This document shows positions 1-10,184 of a stretch of 64,000 nucleotides of DNA, one piece after another. Below the pieces are notes generated by a model. The model saw only the letters and a list, made by a program, of their open reading frames with translations. It was not told the origin of the DNA and made no database searches. The stretch lies in NCBI GenBank assembly GCA_030849805.1, contig JASANZ010002225.1:1-64000 (forward strand), given 5' to 3'. This stretch comes from Sergeia podlipaevii. Taxonomy: Eukaryota > Euglenozoa > Kinetoplastea > Trypanosomatida > Trypanosomatidae. The position numbers were made by a program, and so were the translations under genes. Position 1 is the stretch's first letter; the number at the start of each line of letters is the position of its first letter.

Positions 1-2139
1 GGGGGGAGGGGAGGGGGGACGAGAAGGGAAAGGGTCAGAGCCAGGATAGTATAATGAAGGAAGTTTAGGGATGTTACCGATGCAAGACGCGTTTTTTTAA
101 AATAGGAAAAAATGTACTGTTATTATTGGATATCTATACCTTATATAGGTGGATGAAGTAATACTATGTAAGGGAAAACTGTTGAGGAGTGACAGTATCA
201 TATTCATTTTTTTTTTCTTTCTTTCTGTCTTTTTCTCCGATCCTCATTACTCCGATTTTCTTTTTATTTGAGGACATTGAAAGTTGATATTAAATTATGT
301 AAACGAACGTTTATTTATTATCTATGGTTGTACGAAATGTATTGCGTGCATATACACGTGTATATTTATCTATATGTGTTCGTGCGAGCGTGCGTGTGTA
401 TATGAGTTTGTACATAGTATTTGAATCTGTATACAGATATAGAGGTTTATTCATTCACTCGACACAAAAAAAAATTGCCCGACATCATAAGTGACATTCA
501 CATGTTTTAACGAAAATTAAATTACTATTATTATTATTATTTTTTGTCATGCCGTCGTTCTGCAGTCTCTGTGTTGAGATAAGAACGTTTATGATGATGC
601 ACAAGATGCATCTTTTTCTTCCTTTGATGTTAAACTTTGTTTTGTGTTTCTGTATGTTTGTGTGTGCGGTAACGACTATATACATATATATGTATTCAGT
701 GTTCTGCTTATCTCCCCTCTCTCTCTCTCCCAGTGCTGAAGTTATTCTTTTTTTTTTCTTTTTTCTTATCTTTGTGGTTGAACGAGCGTATTTTTCTTTA
801 GTGCGTGTGTGACCCCCCCCCCCCCCTCTCACACCACATCACACTATAGCTGTTCACTTCCAAGAAAAAAATATATATTTGATTCCGCTGCTGGCGCTGG
901 TAGAGAAAAAAAAAAATGGACATTTTGCAAACTGTCGAGAATTTTTTTTTTGTGAGGAATTTTAGTATTGTGTTGCGCTTCTCTTTCTGTGTGGTACATG
1001 TAGCGCAATTGTATTTTGAGTCTGCTTAAAAATATTTTTCGTTGTTAACATTTACTGTTTGATTCTTGCTATGCTTTAACGTGCACTTCGTACAGTGACA
1101 CAAGGAAAAGAAAAATATATAGAGGAACATTCAGACATCCCAGCATTTGACCGCGGCGTACATGGCCTTATTCAACCTATTTTAATCAATGAGTGAGCCA
1201 AGACGAGGATCATAATTTTCTTTTTTTTCTTTATTGTTGTTTATATTTTTTAAAAAATTTTCTGTGGAGTTTGCATTTTCTGTCTGTTTGTGTGTTGTGT
1301 GTTGTCTGTTTGGACATGGAGAGTTGATGGGTACTATCCATTATTATTATTATTATTATTATTATTTAAGAATATTGAAAGCTGTTGGGATTTTGTTTCC
1401 GTACCCGTTATTACTAAAAAGGATCAAAGCACAATAATATTGCGTAGTGTTTTTGTTTGCCATGTTTATGCAACTAAAAAAATAAATAAATAAACAACAA
1501 CCGGATAACAACAACAATATTTTTATCCTCTTTCTATGGCGCGTGGTAGCAGGGTATGGGGTACATGACGTCTAGCAGGATACAGGATGTCATTACTCGA
1601 CTAGGAGTGTGCATCGCGCATGTGCTGAAATGCATATTTGCAGCGCGTTTCTCCTTCTCGTTTTTTTTTTCTTTCTCTTTTAACTTTTGTGATTATTCTT
1701 TTTGTTTCTACTTGACAGGGTTCCATTCATTCGTTCCATTTTTTTTACTCTTTTTTTTTGGTCACATATATTCATATTTTTTTTCTGCTAGTGGTGATAT
1801 CGAATAGGCAGGGCAACTCCCTTGTTTGCGAATTGTTGTGAATTGAGATTCATCTTCATCAGGCACTGCATCGTACCCGCACGCTTGTGTTTCTCTATTT
1901 TGCCTTTACTTTATACTATTACTTTAGACGTAACATTTTTTTTTGTTTGTAGACATTTTTTCTTTTTTGGTGTGCACCAGGAGGAGCAATAGATCATTGT
2001 ACGTGCTTACTACCCCTCTTCTTTGTCTTTTTGACCTGCCGCCCGTTCTCACGTGTGCTATCATTTCATTATTATTATTACTATAACTGTTATTGTTATT
2101 ATTGCACAAAGGTGTGACTTTTTTTTTGCTTTGTTTACG
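1..2139. other. Gene-free left flank of the gene array
   Basis: No convincing gene is visible in these 2.1 kb on either strand. The sequence is AT-rich with T-runs, an ATT-repeat stretch near 1340-1367 and several TA-rich patches. It opens with G-tracts (1-18, then GGG near 27 and 33) and has a run of 14 C at about 812-825. Open frames here, such as 549-812, encode low-complexity Phe/Leu/Tyr-rich peptides. It may be 3' UTR of a gene to the left, a transcription start or strand-switch region, or simply a long spacer; the window cannot decide. Confidence 0.6.
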
Positions 2140-5100
2140 ATGCATCGCACGACAGGGACGCCTAGTCGAGCAGCAGTTCCGGGCACCCCGTCAAGAGTCG
2201 TGGCAACAACCCCAAAGCATAGTAGCACATCACTGAACGTCAAGGGTTCAACTCCTGTCACTAAGAAGAAGTCCTCCGCGTCCTCACTGTCGAAGGCACC
2301 TGCACCTCCTGCGCCACTCTCTACCGCCCACGTATCCGTGGCTACTCCCCCTGCTTCTGGAAGGACAACACGGAAACTATCGAAGCCATCGTCTGCAACG
2401 GCCACTGCCTACAACACGGAGGGTCCAAAGCTACGGCACGCCGCAACGCTTGGCTTCTCGTCGACTACCCGACTACATCGTCCGGTGCTGTCCTCTGACA
2501 AGGCGCCTGCATCTCACGAAATAAGAGGGAACGCGCGTGTAGTGGCGTCCCAATGTGTCACTCCCGTCAGGCCCGCACTGGCTGCACACTCTGTGGTGCC
2601 TATGCCAGCAGGCTCTCAGACGAACAACACTTCGCTCTCTGGTACTGCGATAGCAAGCGGGGAAAAACTAGAACCCAACCGCTACCGAGTGAGTTATGTG
2701 TTCCAGGGCACTTACGCATGTGTGGAGCCAGTTTCCGTCACCGCATCTCTTTGGGCAGCGAACAGTGAAACGGGCTTCTTAGATGTCTACAACGCGGTCA
2801 CTGGCCAGCTGGCCACCTCGCTGCCTTCACCAGGGTACCGTATTGGTGCGTCCGCAGCCACTGAGGAGGACCTTGCTCGTAGTCATACACATCAACGCGC
2901 GTTGGGGCTCACTCCACGCGGCGGTGCGAGCGTTACGAGTGCGTCGGCGTCGATGATCAATCCTTCAACATTCCAATCTGCGTACGGCGCTACCAGCATC
3001 TCAGCGTCCAATGCCATTGGTAGTGCTCCCGTGGTAGCACGACCGATCGCCATGAAATCCACCGCGACACACATGTGGGTTGGCTTTGACAACGGTGCTG
3101 TGCGCGTCTATGATGTACTGGTGCTGCGTTTTGTGACGGAAGGCAAGCTGCACGACGCTCCTGTCGTTGACTTTGCAATGTTAAAAGACGGCACGGTCGT
3201 GTCGGCGTCCAGCGATGGTGGCCTTATTCAGTGGGACGCGGAGGAAAAGAAATTTGAGGCCATTCGTCACCTTTTTGTTTCTGATGCGGTTGCTACACGC
3301 AGAACACATTTGCTACCCGGCACCAAGCGTGTGAGTGCGTCTCCCATCACGTGCATCACCGCATCGAGAAGGGTCCCTACAATTGTGTACGTTGGTTTTG
3401 TGTCAGGTATTGTGGCGGTATTTGACGTTGCAGACAGCGGCACAACTTATGAAATTCTCAAGGCACACACTCAGCGTGTCAACGACATTGCCGTTGTGCC
3501 AGGAGATCTTGTTTTCACCGCATCGCAGGACTGCACCGTAAAAATTTGGTCCTTCGCGGCGGCAGTAGCGTCTTCGACTGCAGCACCGCCTGTATCCACA
3601 TCTTCAGCGCAGCCAGCCGCTGCCACTGGTGCTGCATTGGTGAATGGCACTACGCATAGACTTGTGAAGAAGCTTTCAGTGGAGCCTGGCGTTCGTTCCT
3701 TTGTAACTGATGAACTCACGCACAGTATATGGTCTGCGTATAGCGACGGCCTTCTGGAACGCTGGAGTGCCAACCCCGATGATGACTTTGGAGTGGAGGA
3801 GGTGATTCGTGATGGAATGAAAATTGCTGCCTCCGCATACGCTCCCGAATGTAGTGCGTCTCTCACACCTTTTAACCTTCGCGCTAACGTGGTTTGCGAG
3901 GCGGGTACCTCACAGGCTGCCATTCTCCCACACGACCTTGCTCGTCTGCACGCGTTGAGTGCCGTGGAGACACTACAAGTGCTTGCCTTGTCCAGTAACG
4001 GTGTGAACCGCGTGTGGTACGGCCACCGCAACACCACAGAGGAAAACCTGACGCGCGCCATCGCCACACTGAACGCGGTGATTCATAAGGATACCGAGGA
4101 CACCGCAGTGTGGGTGGAACGACTCAACGTGTTACGCCAGAAAGAGCTTGAGCGCAAAGGCAAGTATGTCATCATTTTGGAGCAGCTAGTGGAGCAGCGG
4201 GTGCTGCGATCGTACTTTGAGGCCTGGCGTAGAGTCCTGGTCTCTCGTGCTGGCGCACGTGGCACTGCATACGCGGCGCAGAATCTTGAGGAGCGCTCAA
4301 GCTTTGCGCTACGCCGGCGCTTCTTCACAAAGTGGGCTAAGTTTTATGATGCCCAACAGCGCCACTTTAGACGTCACCTACTTGCCAAGACTCTGGCTGA
4401 CGCGACGCGTCGCTCTGCTGCCGTGACTGTGTTTCATCGCTGGCAAGCTGGGGTGGTGCGTCGGCGCTTGAAGCACGGCCTCACCACTAGCGTGACCGTC
4501 ATGGCACGCATGAGCGCGGTGATGTTGATAGCACGCTACTGGTCAACGTGGATGCGCTTCAAACGACATGTACAGGCTGGAAAGAAGGGAGGAGGGAGGC
4601 TCTCAAACGATGGAGCAGGTGCGCACGTAGGGAAGGTTTCGAGAGCAGGAACAGCTGTGTCATCGGAACAACTGGAGCTAATCGCTAATAAAGTGCAACG
4701 ACAGGTGCTTCACCGAGCGCTGCGTACGTGGATGGACGCACACGCTCAGTCCTTCCCTCAATCGCCAACGTCTGCTGCGGCAGCGATCGTCCTGCGTGAA
4801 GCAGCAGCAGCGTCTTTAGGTAACAATTCAGTTTCATTCAAGTCTACGCTTGCCTGCTCGCCCCTCTGGAAATTTGCCGAGGTCTTTGCTCGTCATCAGC
4901 AGTTACGCGCCATGCGACACTGGATGCACATGTGGAAGATGTCAGTGCGGCGTAAAGCCAAGATGACGCACCTCATGTGCCTTGCGCAGCTACGCGCAGA
5001 GTGCGTGATGCAGGAGATGCTGCAGAGTTTTTATCTGCGATGGACGTTGTTGGCGCAGTCTCGGCAACTCGACCGGCACGCGCGGGAAATTGCCACCGTG

Positions 5101-5898
5101 GAAGCTCAGCTGCACGCCGCGGAGGCCGAACACGGTGATATCTTCGAGAAGTTGCAGCTACAGAAGCGTATTGATCAGCTCATTCAGCAACAGGAAGGTG
5201 AAGAATGGGCTCTTGCGCAGGAGAAGGAAAGACTCACACAGCTAACGCAGAATCGTGATACACTACTGAGTAAATCTACTGATCAAAAGGAGGTACTAGG
5301 GCAAGAGGGAACATTAAGGACACAGGCAGGCGTGGTGCCATCGGGGGTTGCATCCAGGCACGCACCCATGTCGTCCAACAAGGAGTGGTACTGCAGCGTG
5401 ATTGACCAGCAGCGACTCTACCCAGCGGTGTTGACGCAGATGCCGCTACCAGAGGCAGTGCGACATGTCATGGCGCAGCTCAAGGGTAACGTGGTGAACA
5501 CCTACACGGACATGGCGTTGTTTCGTCACGTGAAGGACCGCACGCGTGGTGCTGGTGGTGTTACTGCCATCTTCTTAGAGTCCTTCAATGAGGTAAAGCG
5601 CCTCATCGTTGTGGCAACAGTAAAGGGGCGTGTGAAGGCGGGGGGTATGGCTTCGCGCTGGCCCCTTACGATGGAGGCGTTGGATAGTATCCCGCCTCAC
5701 AACTGCGCAAAGGTGCTGAGTGCGATCAAGATGATGGTGGTGTCGTTTGACTTACTGAGCCCAGAAGACGCAGTGTCAGTTGTCTCGACCTGCGAGGAAG
5801 TCGTGGCCAACGCGGACTGGGTGTACCTTATCGCTCGGGCGTGCTACATGCGCCGTAAGCCCGTGCTCCCCGTCAACAACCGCCAGCAAGCTCGGTAA
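2140..5898 (+). CDS. WD40-repeat protein with Sfi1-like centrin-binding-type repeats
   Basis: 1,252 residues from the ATG at 2140; the upstream in-frame extension starts with GTG and is low complexity, so it is discarded. A Ser/Thr/Ala-rich N-terminus (1-180) precedes WD40 units around residues 200-600, with blades ending in VRVYDV, LIQWD, VAVFDV and VKIWSF. From about 687 to 973 there are seven helical units of the form L-x3-F/Y-x2-W (SYFEAWRRV, RFFTKWAKF, TVFHRWQAG, RYWSTWMRF, RALRTWMDA, RHWMHMWKM, FYLRWTLLA), four of the gaps being about 35-40 residues. This is the pattern of Sfi1 repeats that bind centrin. A coiled coil follows (about 985-1060), then a conserved-looking but unrecognised C-terminal domain. 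Inference: a basal-body or flagellar-base scaffold. WD40 is firm; the Sfi1 assignment is a pattern match. Confidence 0.85.
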   Translation: MHRTTGTPSRAAVPGTPSRVVATTPKHSSTSLNVKGSTPVTKKKSSASSLSKAPAPPAPLSTAHVSVATPPASGRTTRKLSKPSSATATAYNTEGPKLRHAATLGFSSTTRLHRPVLSSDKAPASHEIRGNARVVASQCVTPVRPALAAHSVVPMPAGSQTNNTSLSGTAIASGEKLEPNRYRVSYVFQGTYACVEPVSVTASLWAANSETGFLDVYNAVTGQLATSLPSPGYRIGASAATEEDLARSHTHQRALGLTPRGGASVTSASASMINPSTFQSAYGATSISASNAIGSAPVVARPIAMKSTATHMWVGFDNGAVRVYDVLVLRFVTEGKLHDAPVVDFAMLKDGTVVSASSDGGLIQWDAEEKKFEAIRHLFVSDAVATRRTHLLPGTKRVSASPITCITASRRVPTIVYVGFVSGIVAVFDVADSGTTYEILKAHTQRVNDIAVVPGDLVFTASQDCTVKIWSFAAAVASSTAAPPVSTSSAQPAAATGAALVNGTTHRLVKKLSVEPGVRSFVTDELTHSIWSAYSDGLLERWSANPDDDFGVEEVIRDGMKIAASAYAPECSASLTPFNLRANVVCEAGTSQAAILPHDLARLHALSAVETLQVLALSSNGVNRVWYGHRNTTEENLTRAIATLNAVIHKDTEDTAVWVERLNVLRQKELERKGKYVIILEQLVEQRVLRSYFEAWRRVLVSRAGARGTAYAAQNLEERSSFALRRRFFTKWAKFYDAQQRHFRRHLLAKTLADATRRSAAVTVFHRWQAGVVRRRLKHGLTTSVTVMARMSAVMLIARYWSTWMRFKRHVQAGKKGGGRLSNDGAGAHVGKVSRAGTAVSSEQLELIANKVQRQVLHRALRTWMDAHAQSFPQSPTSAAAAIVLREAAAASLGNNSVSFKSTLACSPLWKFAEVFARHQQLRAMRHWMHMWKMSVRRKAKMTHLMCLAQLRAECVMQEMLQSFYLRWTLLAQSRQLDRHAREIATVEAQLHAAEAEHGDIFEKLQLQKRIDQLIQQQEGEEWALAQEKERLTQLTQNRDTLLSKSTDQKEVLGQEGTLRTQAGVVPSGVASRHAPMSSNKEWYCSVIDQQRLYPAVLTQMPLPEAVRHVMAQLKGNVVNTYTDMALFRHVKDRTRGAGGVTAIFLESFNEVKRLIVVATVKGRVKAGGMASRWPLTMEALDSIPPHNCAKVLSAIKMMVVSFDLLSPEDAVSVVSTCEEVVANADWVYLIARACYMRRKPVLPVNNRQQAR

Positions 5899-7042
5899 AG
5901 GTGTTACTACACGTGGTAAATATCAGAGGAATGATTAGATGGAAAAGGAAAGCATGAAGAGGTGAATGAACGGATACATGAAGAAAGAACGAAAGAACGA
6001 TATATATATATATAGAATTGTGCATGAGTTTAATGTTGGGTAGGTAGAGGGAATACAGATCTTGAAATGGCGACAACGTACACACACACACACAAAAGAA
6101 GTATATACATATATATATATATGAAATGCAACACGGAGAAGTGTAAAAATATGTGTGGTGTGATTCGCAAGAAGAAAAAAAAAAGATTAGGTGCCATGAT
6201 AGAGATGCTTTTTTTGTTGTTTGTTTGTTTGGCGTGAGATGTAAGGCACCTGTATGCGTTTTCCAGGATGTTGAGTATGAATTTCCTGCTTGTGCTGTCT
6301 CTGCTGATTTGCATGTGACATCGTTGATTGCCATATATATATATTTTTGTACTTGAATATTATTTTGTGGTGCTAACATTATGGTTTTTTTTTGCTGTTG
6401 TGCATTTACTTTATTTCTATATAAAAAAACATTACTATACCATAAATGTAAACTTCCTCTCACTTTGCCTTTTCTTGTGAGTTGACAAACAATCACTGAG
6501 TGACAGCGTGAAACGTGACTCCTCTCTCTTTGTGATCTGGATTCTATATCTTTAAAAAATAATGTATTCTTTTTTTTTGTATCAAAACGATTGCTTTTTT
6601 ATCATTATATTTTAATTTTCCATTTGTAAAGATTTCTAGCTGTCGGCCCACCTCTCTTCTTCTTTGTCTCGATTAAAGTGTAAGGAGACAGGGGCGTACT
6701 CAAGTTGGGAAGGGAACATAGGGACTATAGCACATGTTTTCTTTCTTCCTCCTAATTTCTTCCTTTGTATGAGTTAGCATTTTTAAAAATTTGTAGCGTT
6801 GTTCCTGAAATCATCGGCTTTAGCACGTGTTTGTTTCTTCCTTTTTTCGTTATTCTCACTATTATTATTATTTATTTTTATTGAGCAATAGATTTTAATT
6901 TTGTTGACGCTATCGTACGCTCGTATAGGGGTGGCAAAACACAACCTTCGTTGCAACGTGACTCACATTCGATTTCAATCTTGGCATCAGAAAAGAAAAG
7001 CTAGTTGTTTTAAAGAGAGATTGTTGTGCTTGGGCGTGTAGT
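5899..7042. other. Intergenic region with TA microsatellites
   Basis: No gene is visible. It holds TA repeats (6001-6014 and about 6101-6121), a CA repeat near 6083-6093, long T-runs and ATT-rich stretches. A candidate spliced-leader acceptor for the next gene is the AG at 6884-6885 after a pyrimidine/ATT-rich stretch. The rest is presumably 3' UTR of the WD40 gene. Confidence 0.5.
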
Positions 7043-7486
7043 ATGATACTCTCCTCGGTACAAATAGCTGTGTTGCTTCCAGCGACAGTGTTTCTAGGCT
7101 GCTATTTTCTATTCGGACAGAACGATCCCATCATACTATTTTTGTTCTTCGCATGCGCCTGCTCGTTCACTGCGCTTGCTCTTCATATGCGATCTAACTA
7201 TTTGGCAAACATATACGTTCGCGAGAGACGCCAACGATCACGCTACACGACATCGTGTATGAGTTCCGCTGGTGGTGGCGGTTCTCACCGAGGAATGAGC
7301 AGAGATAGCCAAGAAGACGCTGCGGTGAATGACAATGAGGAAAGACGACCACCCCGCACTGTTGCTCGCGTTGCCCCAGTATACCCCGCTGCTTTGTCTC
7401 TCTTGTATGTTGCTGCGGCTGGTGTGAGCACTATCACAGCAGCAGTGATTGGTATATCACAAATATATGGAGAGGTGACGAGGTGA
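7043..7486 (+). CDS. Small predicted membrane protein, unknown function
   Basis: 147 residues from the ATG at 7043. Two closely spaced hydrophobic segments lie at about residues 5-24 and 28-47. A basic, Ser/Gly/Arg-rich loop (about 55-105) follows, and a third hydrophobic segment sits at about 113-140. The topology suggests a small polytopic membrane protein of the ER, mitochondrion or another endomembrane. Base composition is coding-like compared with the flanking spacers and the frame ends in a clear TGA. I do not recognise a family. Its shortness leaves some doubt, but its position, equidistant between two solid genes, supports it being real. Confidence 0.6.
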   Translation: MILSSVQIAVLLPATVFLGCYFLFGQNDPIILFLFFACACSFTALALHMRSNYLANIYVRERRQRSRYTTSCMSSAGGGGSHRGMSRDSQEDAAVNDNEERRPPRTVARVAPVYPAALSLLYVAAAGVSTITAAVIGISQIYGEVTR

Positions 7487-8405
7487 ACGCATTTAATTCC
7501 TTTTTTTTTTTTTTAAGAAAGAGGTATAAAAATAAGGAAAAATATTTGACAAGGAAAGATGAATTAGTTTCGATTTTTTTTTTTTGTTGATTAGACTAGC
7601 AGTACCCAAAGTTCGTATCGTATATATCTTCATTATGTGCGTCACATGGACGTCATAAAGTTAGCTATATGGACATATTCCTTTCTTTTTTTTTTCTTTT
7701 TTTTTTTGTCATATATCTCTATGACTCACTGTTATTCTGTATGCGTTTCTATGTGTTACTAGTTTTTTTTTTCTTTTTGGAGCGTCGAAGAAAGCATTAA
7801 TGGACTGTATCGTGTTATGTTCTTCTACATTGAAGGTAACAGTGAATGGTTATCCTTCATTGCATGTATTTTGGGGTATACTTACAACAAATATGCCATC
7901 GCAGGATCCTTGTACGCGCATATCTGCGCTTGTACTCACTTGTTCTTACATGTGTATATAATACGTTATATGATTGCCTATCTAACGCTGTATCTTCTCA
8001 TCTAACTATTATTATTATTATTACTATACTTAAAAAAAAAAAATCAGTGTCAACGTTCGCATGATAACTATAAATGGTATATAGGCAGATCGTTATTGCT
8101 ACAATAATATTTATTGAAGAGACATAATACAGATACACACACAAACAAACAAGCGTATACACACACAGAATCATGTGTGTGCCCGTGGAGGTATATATGC
8201 GGGTTTCAATTCAAAAAAAAAAATACTATGTGTATTTTCAATATTTTTATGATTACTTCGAGCAAAAAAAAAAAATCTCCACGCCGTTGCGCATTTCTGA
8301 TGAATATGAAATTTCCTAAATCAGTTTTTTTTTTCTTTTTACCTATGCACTTTTTCATTATTATTTGTAAAATGCCTCTTTAAAGATAAAAGTGAACTGC
8401 TTGAG
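7487..8405. other. Intergenic region, T-run rich
   Basis: No gene is seen; open frames here (7817-8005, 8114-8383) are low complexity. Many runs of 8-12 T or A occur. A T-rich stretch (8325-8360) followed by AG at 8384-8385 is a plausible splice acceptor about 20 bases before the next ATG. Confidence 0.5.
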
Positions 8406-9845
8406 ATGCCACGTGTGCGCGCCTCGTGGGTGGCTCGTAATGCAGGCCGCGAGCTGGATGCCTATCTCCGTCAACGGGCGTGGCACTGGGCATGCACAGA
8501 GAACTTTGCGCTTTCTACGGACTATCTTATTCGTCTTTTGAACCGTCATCCACGTGACCCGTTGGGACTTGTACTAGGGGAAGCTGTTGGAGCCCGAGCA
8601 GGGCAAAGCGAGTTTGCTACCAAGTGCGCGGAGGCAACGCAGCGCTTGTGTTTTATCAAAGGCTGTGAGAACCCTCCGTTAGATCTGATTGATGCTGCCG
8701 CGCTTAAGGGGCTGCGTGTTGCCACCTCTTCTGCTGCTAGAGTCAGTGCTGGTCCTAGTGCGGCGGATGTGGCTCAGTTGCTGGAGGGTCTAGCCTCTTC
8801 TCATGCCGTTGCAGGTGACGAACCTGTCACTGCGGACGCAGAAGGCGACGATGAAACGCTCCTTGTGCGCGACAGTGAGCCGCTTGATGAAACGAGCGCA
8901 CGCGTTGTGCGTAGTTGTCGTAGCTGTTCTCCAGCGGCACCTCTTGTAGAGTTACTAGAGCCGCGAGACACTACGTACGGCCGCGGCCTTTATGCAACGC
9001 GGCGTATCGCCACTCGCACTGGCATTCTTGCTGATAGCCCATATCTTGTTCAGCGTTACGATGAATCGCACTGCGCGCAGTGCCTGAAGCCGATTGCACC
9101 TTTGGACGGAGAGGGTGGTAGCAGTAGCAGTGGCAGCCATGCAACGGTTCGGTGTCCCTCATGCGCAGACGAGTCTTACTGCTCTCGAGCGTGCCAGGAA
9201 ATCGCATGGAAGGAGTATCATGCGTGCTGCTGCCGAGCTGTGAATCCAGAGTTTGCTGTCTTGGAAGATGCGATGAAGGAGACTCTATATGGAGCCTCTA
9301 GCAAGGATAGTAGTAGTGGCTGCAGCAGTGACCCTGGCTCTGAGGCCCGTGCGGCGCTCTCGTGCTTGGCCGTGTCAAAGGTATGTGCCATGGCGACCAT
9401 GCAGCAGTGCCATCCACTTTCACTGCCTGGTGTTCGAGGCCTACGCGGGAGTGCAGATTACCAACGGCGCACTGCTCTCGCTGAAATTGGTGCCTTGGCT
9501 ATTGCACTCAGTTCAGCTCTCAGACAGCCGCAGCTTTTCATGGAGGAAGTGCTCTCCCTCTTCGCGCTGCTGCAGACCAACGAGTTCATTGCGGAAGGCG
9601 GTGTGGCTCTCTATCCTACGCTGAGTTTATTGAATCACAGTTGCGAGCCCAACTGCGCTGTAGTGAAGGACCGTGCGGCACCACGGCGCGTCCTGGTGGC
9701 TCTCAAGGACATCCGCGATGGCGAGCAGTTGCTTATTGACTATAACAGCAGTCTTACAACGAAACTGTCGTACGAGCAACGCAAAGCGCTTTGCGCTCAA
9801 AGACATTTTGAGTGTTTCTGTCCTGCATGCGTACGCCGCAAGTAG
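8406..9845 (+). CDS. SET and MYND domain protein (SMYD-type lysine methyltransferase)
   Basis: 479 residues. A helical N-terminus (1-185) precedes a split SET domain. The SET start is RGLYATRRI near residue 193. It is interrupted by a MYND-type zinc finger with CAQC at 223-226, then CPSC, YCSRAC and a final His/Cys cluster up to about 272. The SET core then resumes with NHSCEPNC at 410-417, the S-adenosylmethionine-binding NHS motif, followed by an Asp-Tyr pair in 'LLIDYNS'. The post-SET Cys cluster (CFCPAC) closes the protein at the C-terminus. This order is typical of SMYD proteins, which methylate lysines on histone and non-histone substrates. The catalytic motifs look intact. The substrate cannot be inferred. 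Confidence 0.9.
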   Translation: MPRVRASWVARNAGRELDAYLRQRAWHWACTENFALSTDYLIRLLNRHPRDPLGLVLGEAVGARAGQSEFATKCAEATQRLCFIKGCENPPLDLIDAAALKGLRVATSSAARVSAGPSAADVAQLLEGLASSHAVAGDEPVTADAEGDDETLLVRDSEPLDETSARVVRSCRSCSPAAPLVELLEPRDTTYGRGLYATRRIATRTGILADSPYLVQRYDESHCAQCLKPIAPLDGEGGSSSSGSHATVRCPSCADESYCSRACQEIAWKEYHACCCRAVNPEFAVLEDAMKETLYGASSKDSSSGCSSDPGSEARAALSCLAVSKVCAMATMQQCHPLSLPGVRGLRGSADYQRRTALAEIGALAIALSSALRQPQLFMEEVLSLFALLQTNEFIAEGGVALYPTLSLLNHSCEPNCAVVKDRAAPRRVLVALKDIRDGEQLLIDYNSSLTTKLSYEQRKALCAQRHFECFCPACVRRK

Positions 9846-10184
9846 CAGGAGCGGGAAGGTCATGCATTTTTGAATTTCAAAGGACAGGAGAAGGAGAGGA
9901 CTTTTATTTTTCCTCTATCACAGTACTAATGTTATATACGCAGGCAAAGGATCACTTTTTTTTTTTTTTTTTTGAATAAAAAATAGTATTCAACTCGGTT
10001 TGGATAACGTGAAGTGTATATGATATTTAATCGTATAAAAAAAATTTTCATTTTATACTGCGCGTACCTGACTCATATTGTTTCTCTTTCATCAATGTTT
10101 TTTTTTTTTTGCTTGTACATTCATACTAACAAATAGTAGTACAACTGTCAGATATATATATATTGGATAGGTTCATTAGAGCCG
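9846..10184. other. Short intergenic region
   Basis: 339 bases without a gene, with long T-runs at about 9957-9973 and 10100-10110 and a short TA repeat at 10152-10162. The T-run near 10100 followed by the AG at about 10137-10138 could serve as the trans-splicing signal of the next gene. Confidence 0.5.

Noticed and set aside
549..812. 87-codon + strand frame in the left flank
   Set aside because: Hydrophobic low-complexity peptide from T-rich DNA; no motif and no coding-like composition.
2053..2139. N-terminal extension of the WD40 protein
   Set aside because: Starts with GTG, is an Ile/Thr/Phe-rich translation of ATT repeats and T-runs, and the ATG at 2140 starts normal sequence.
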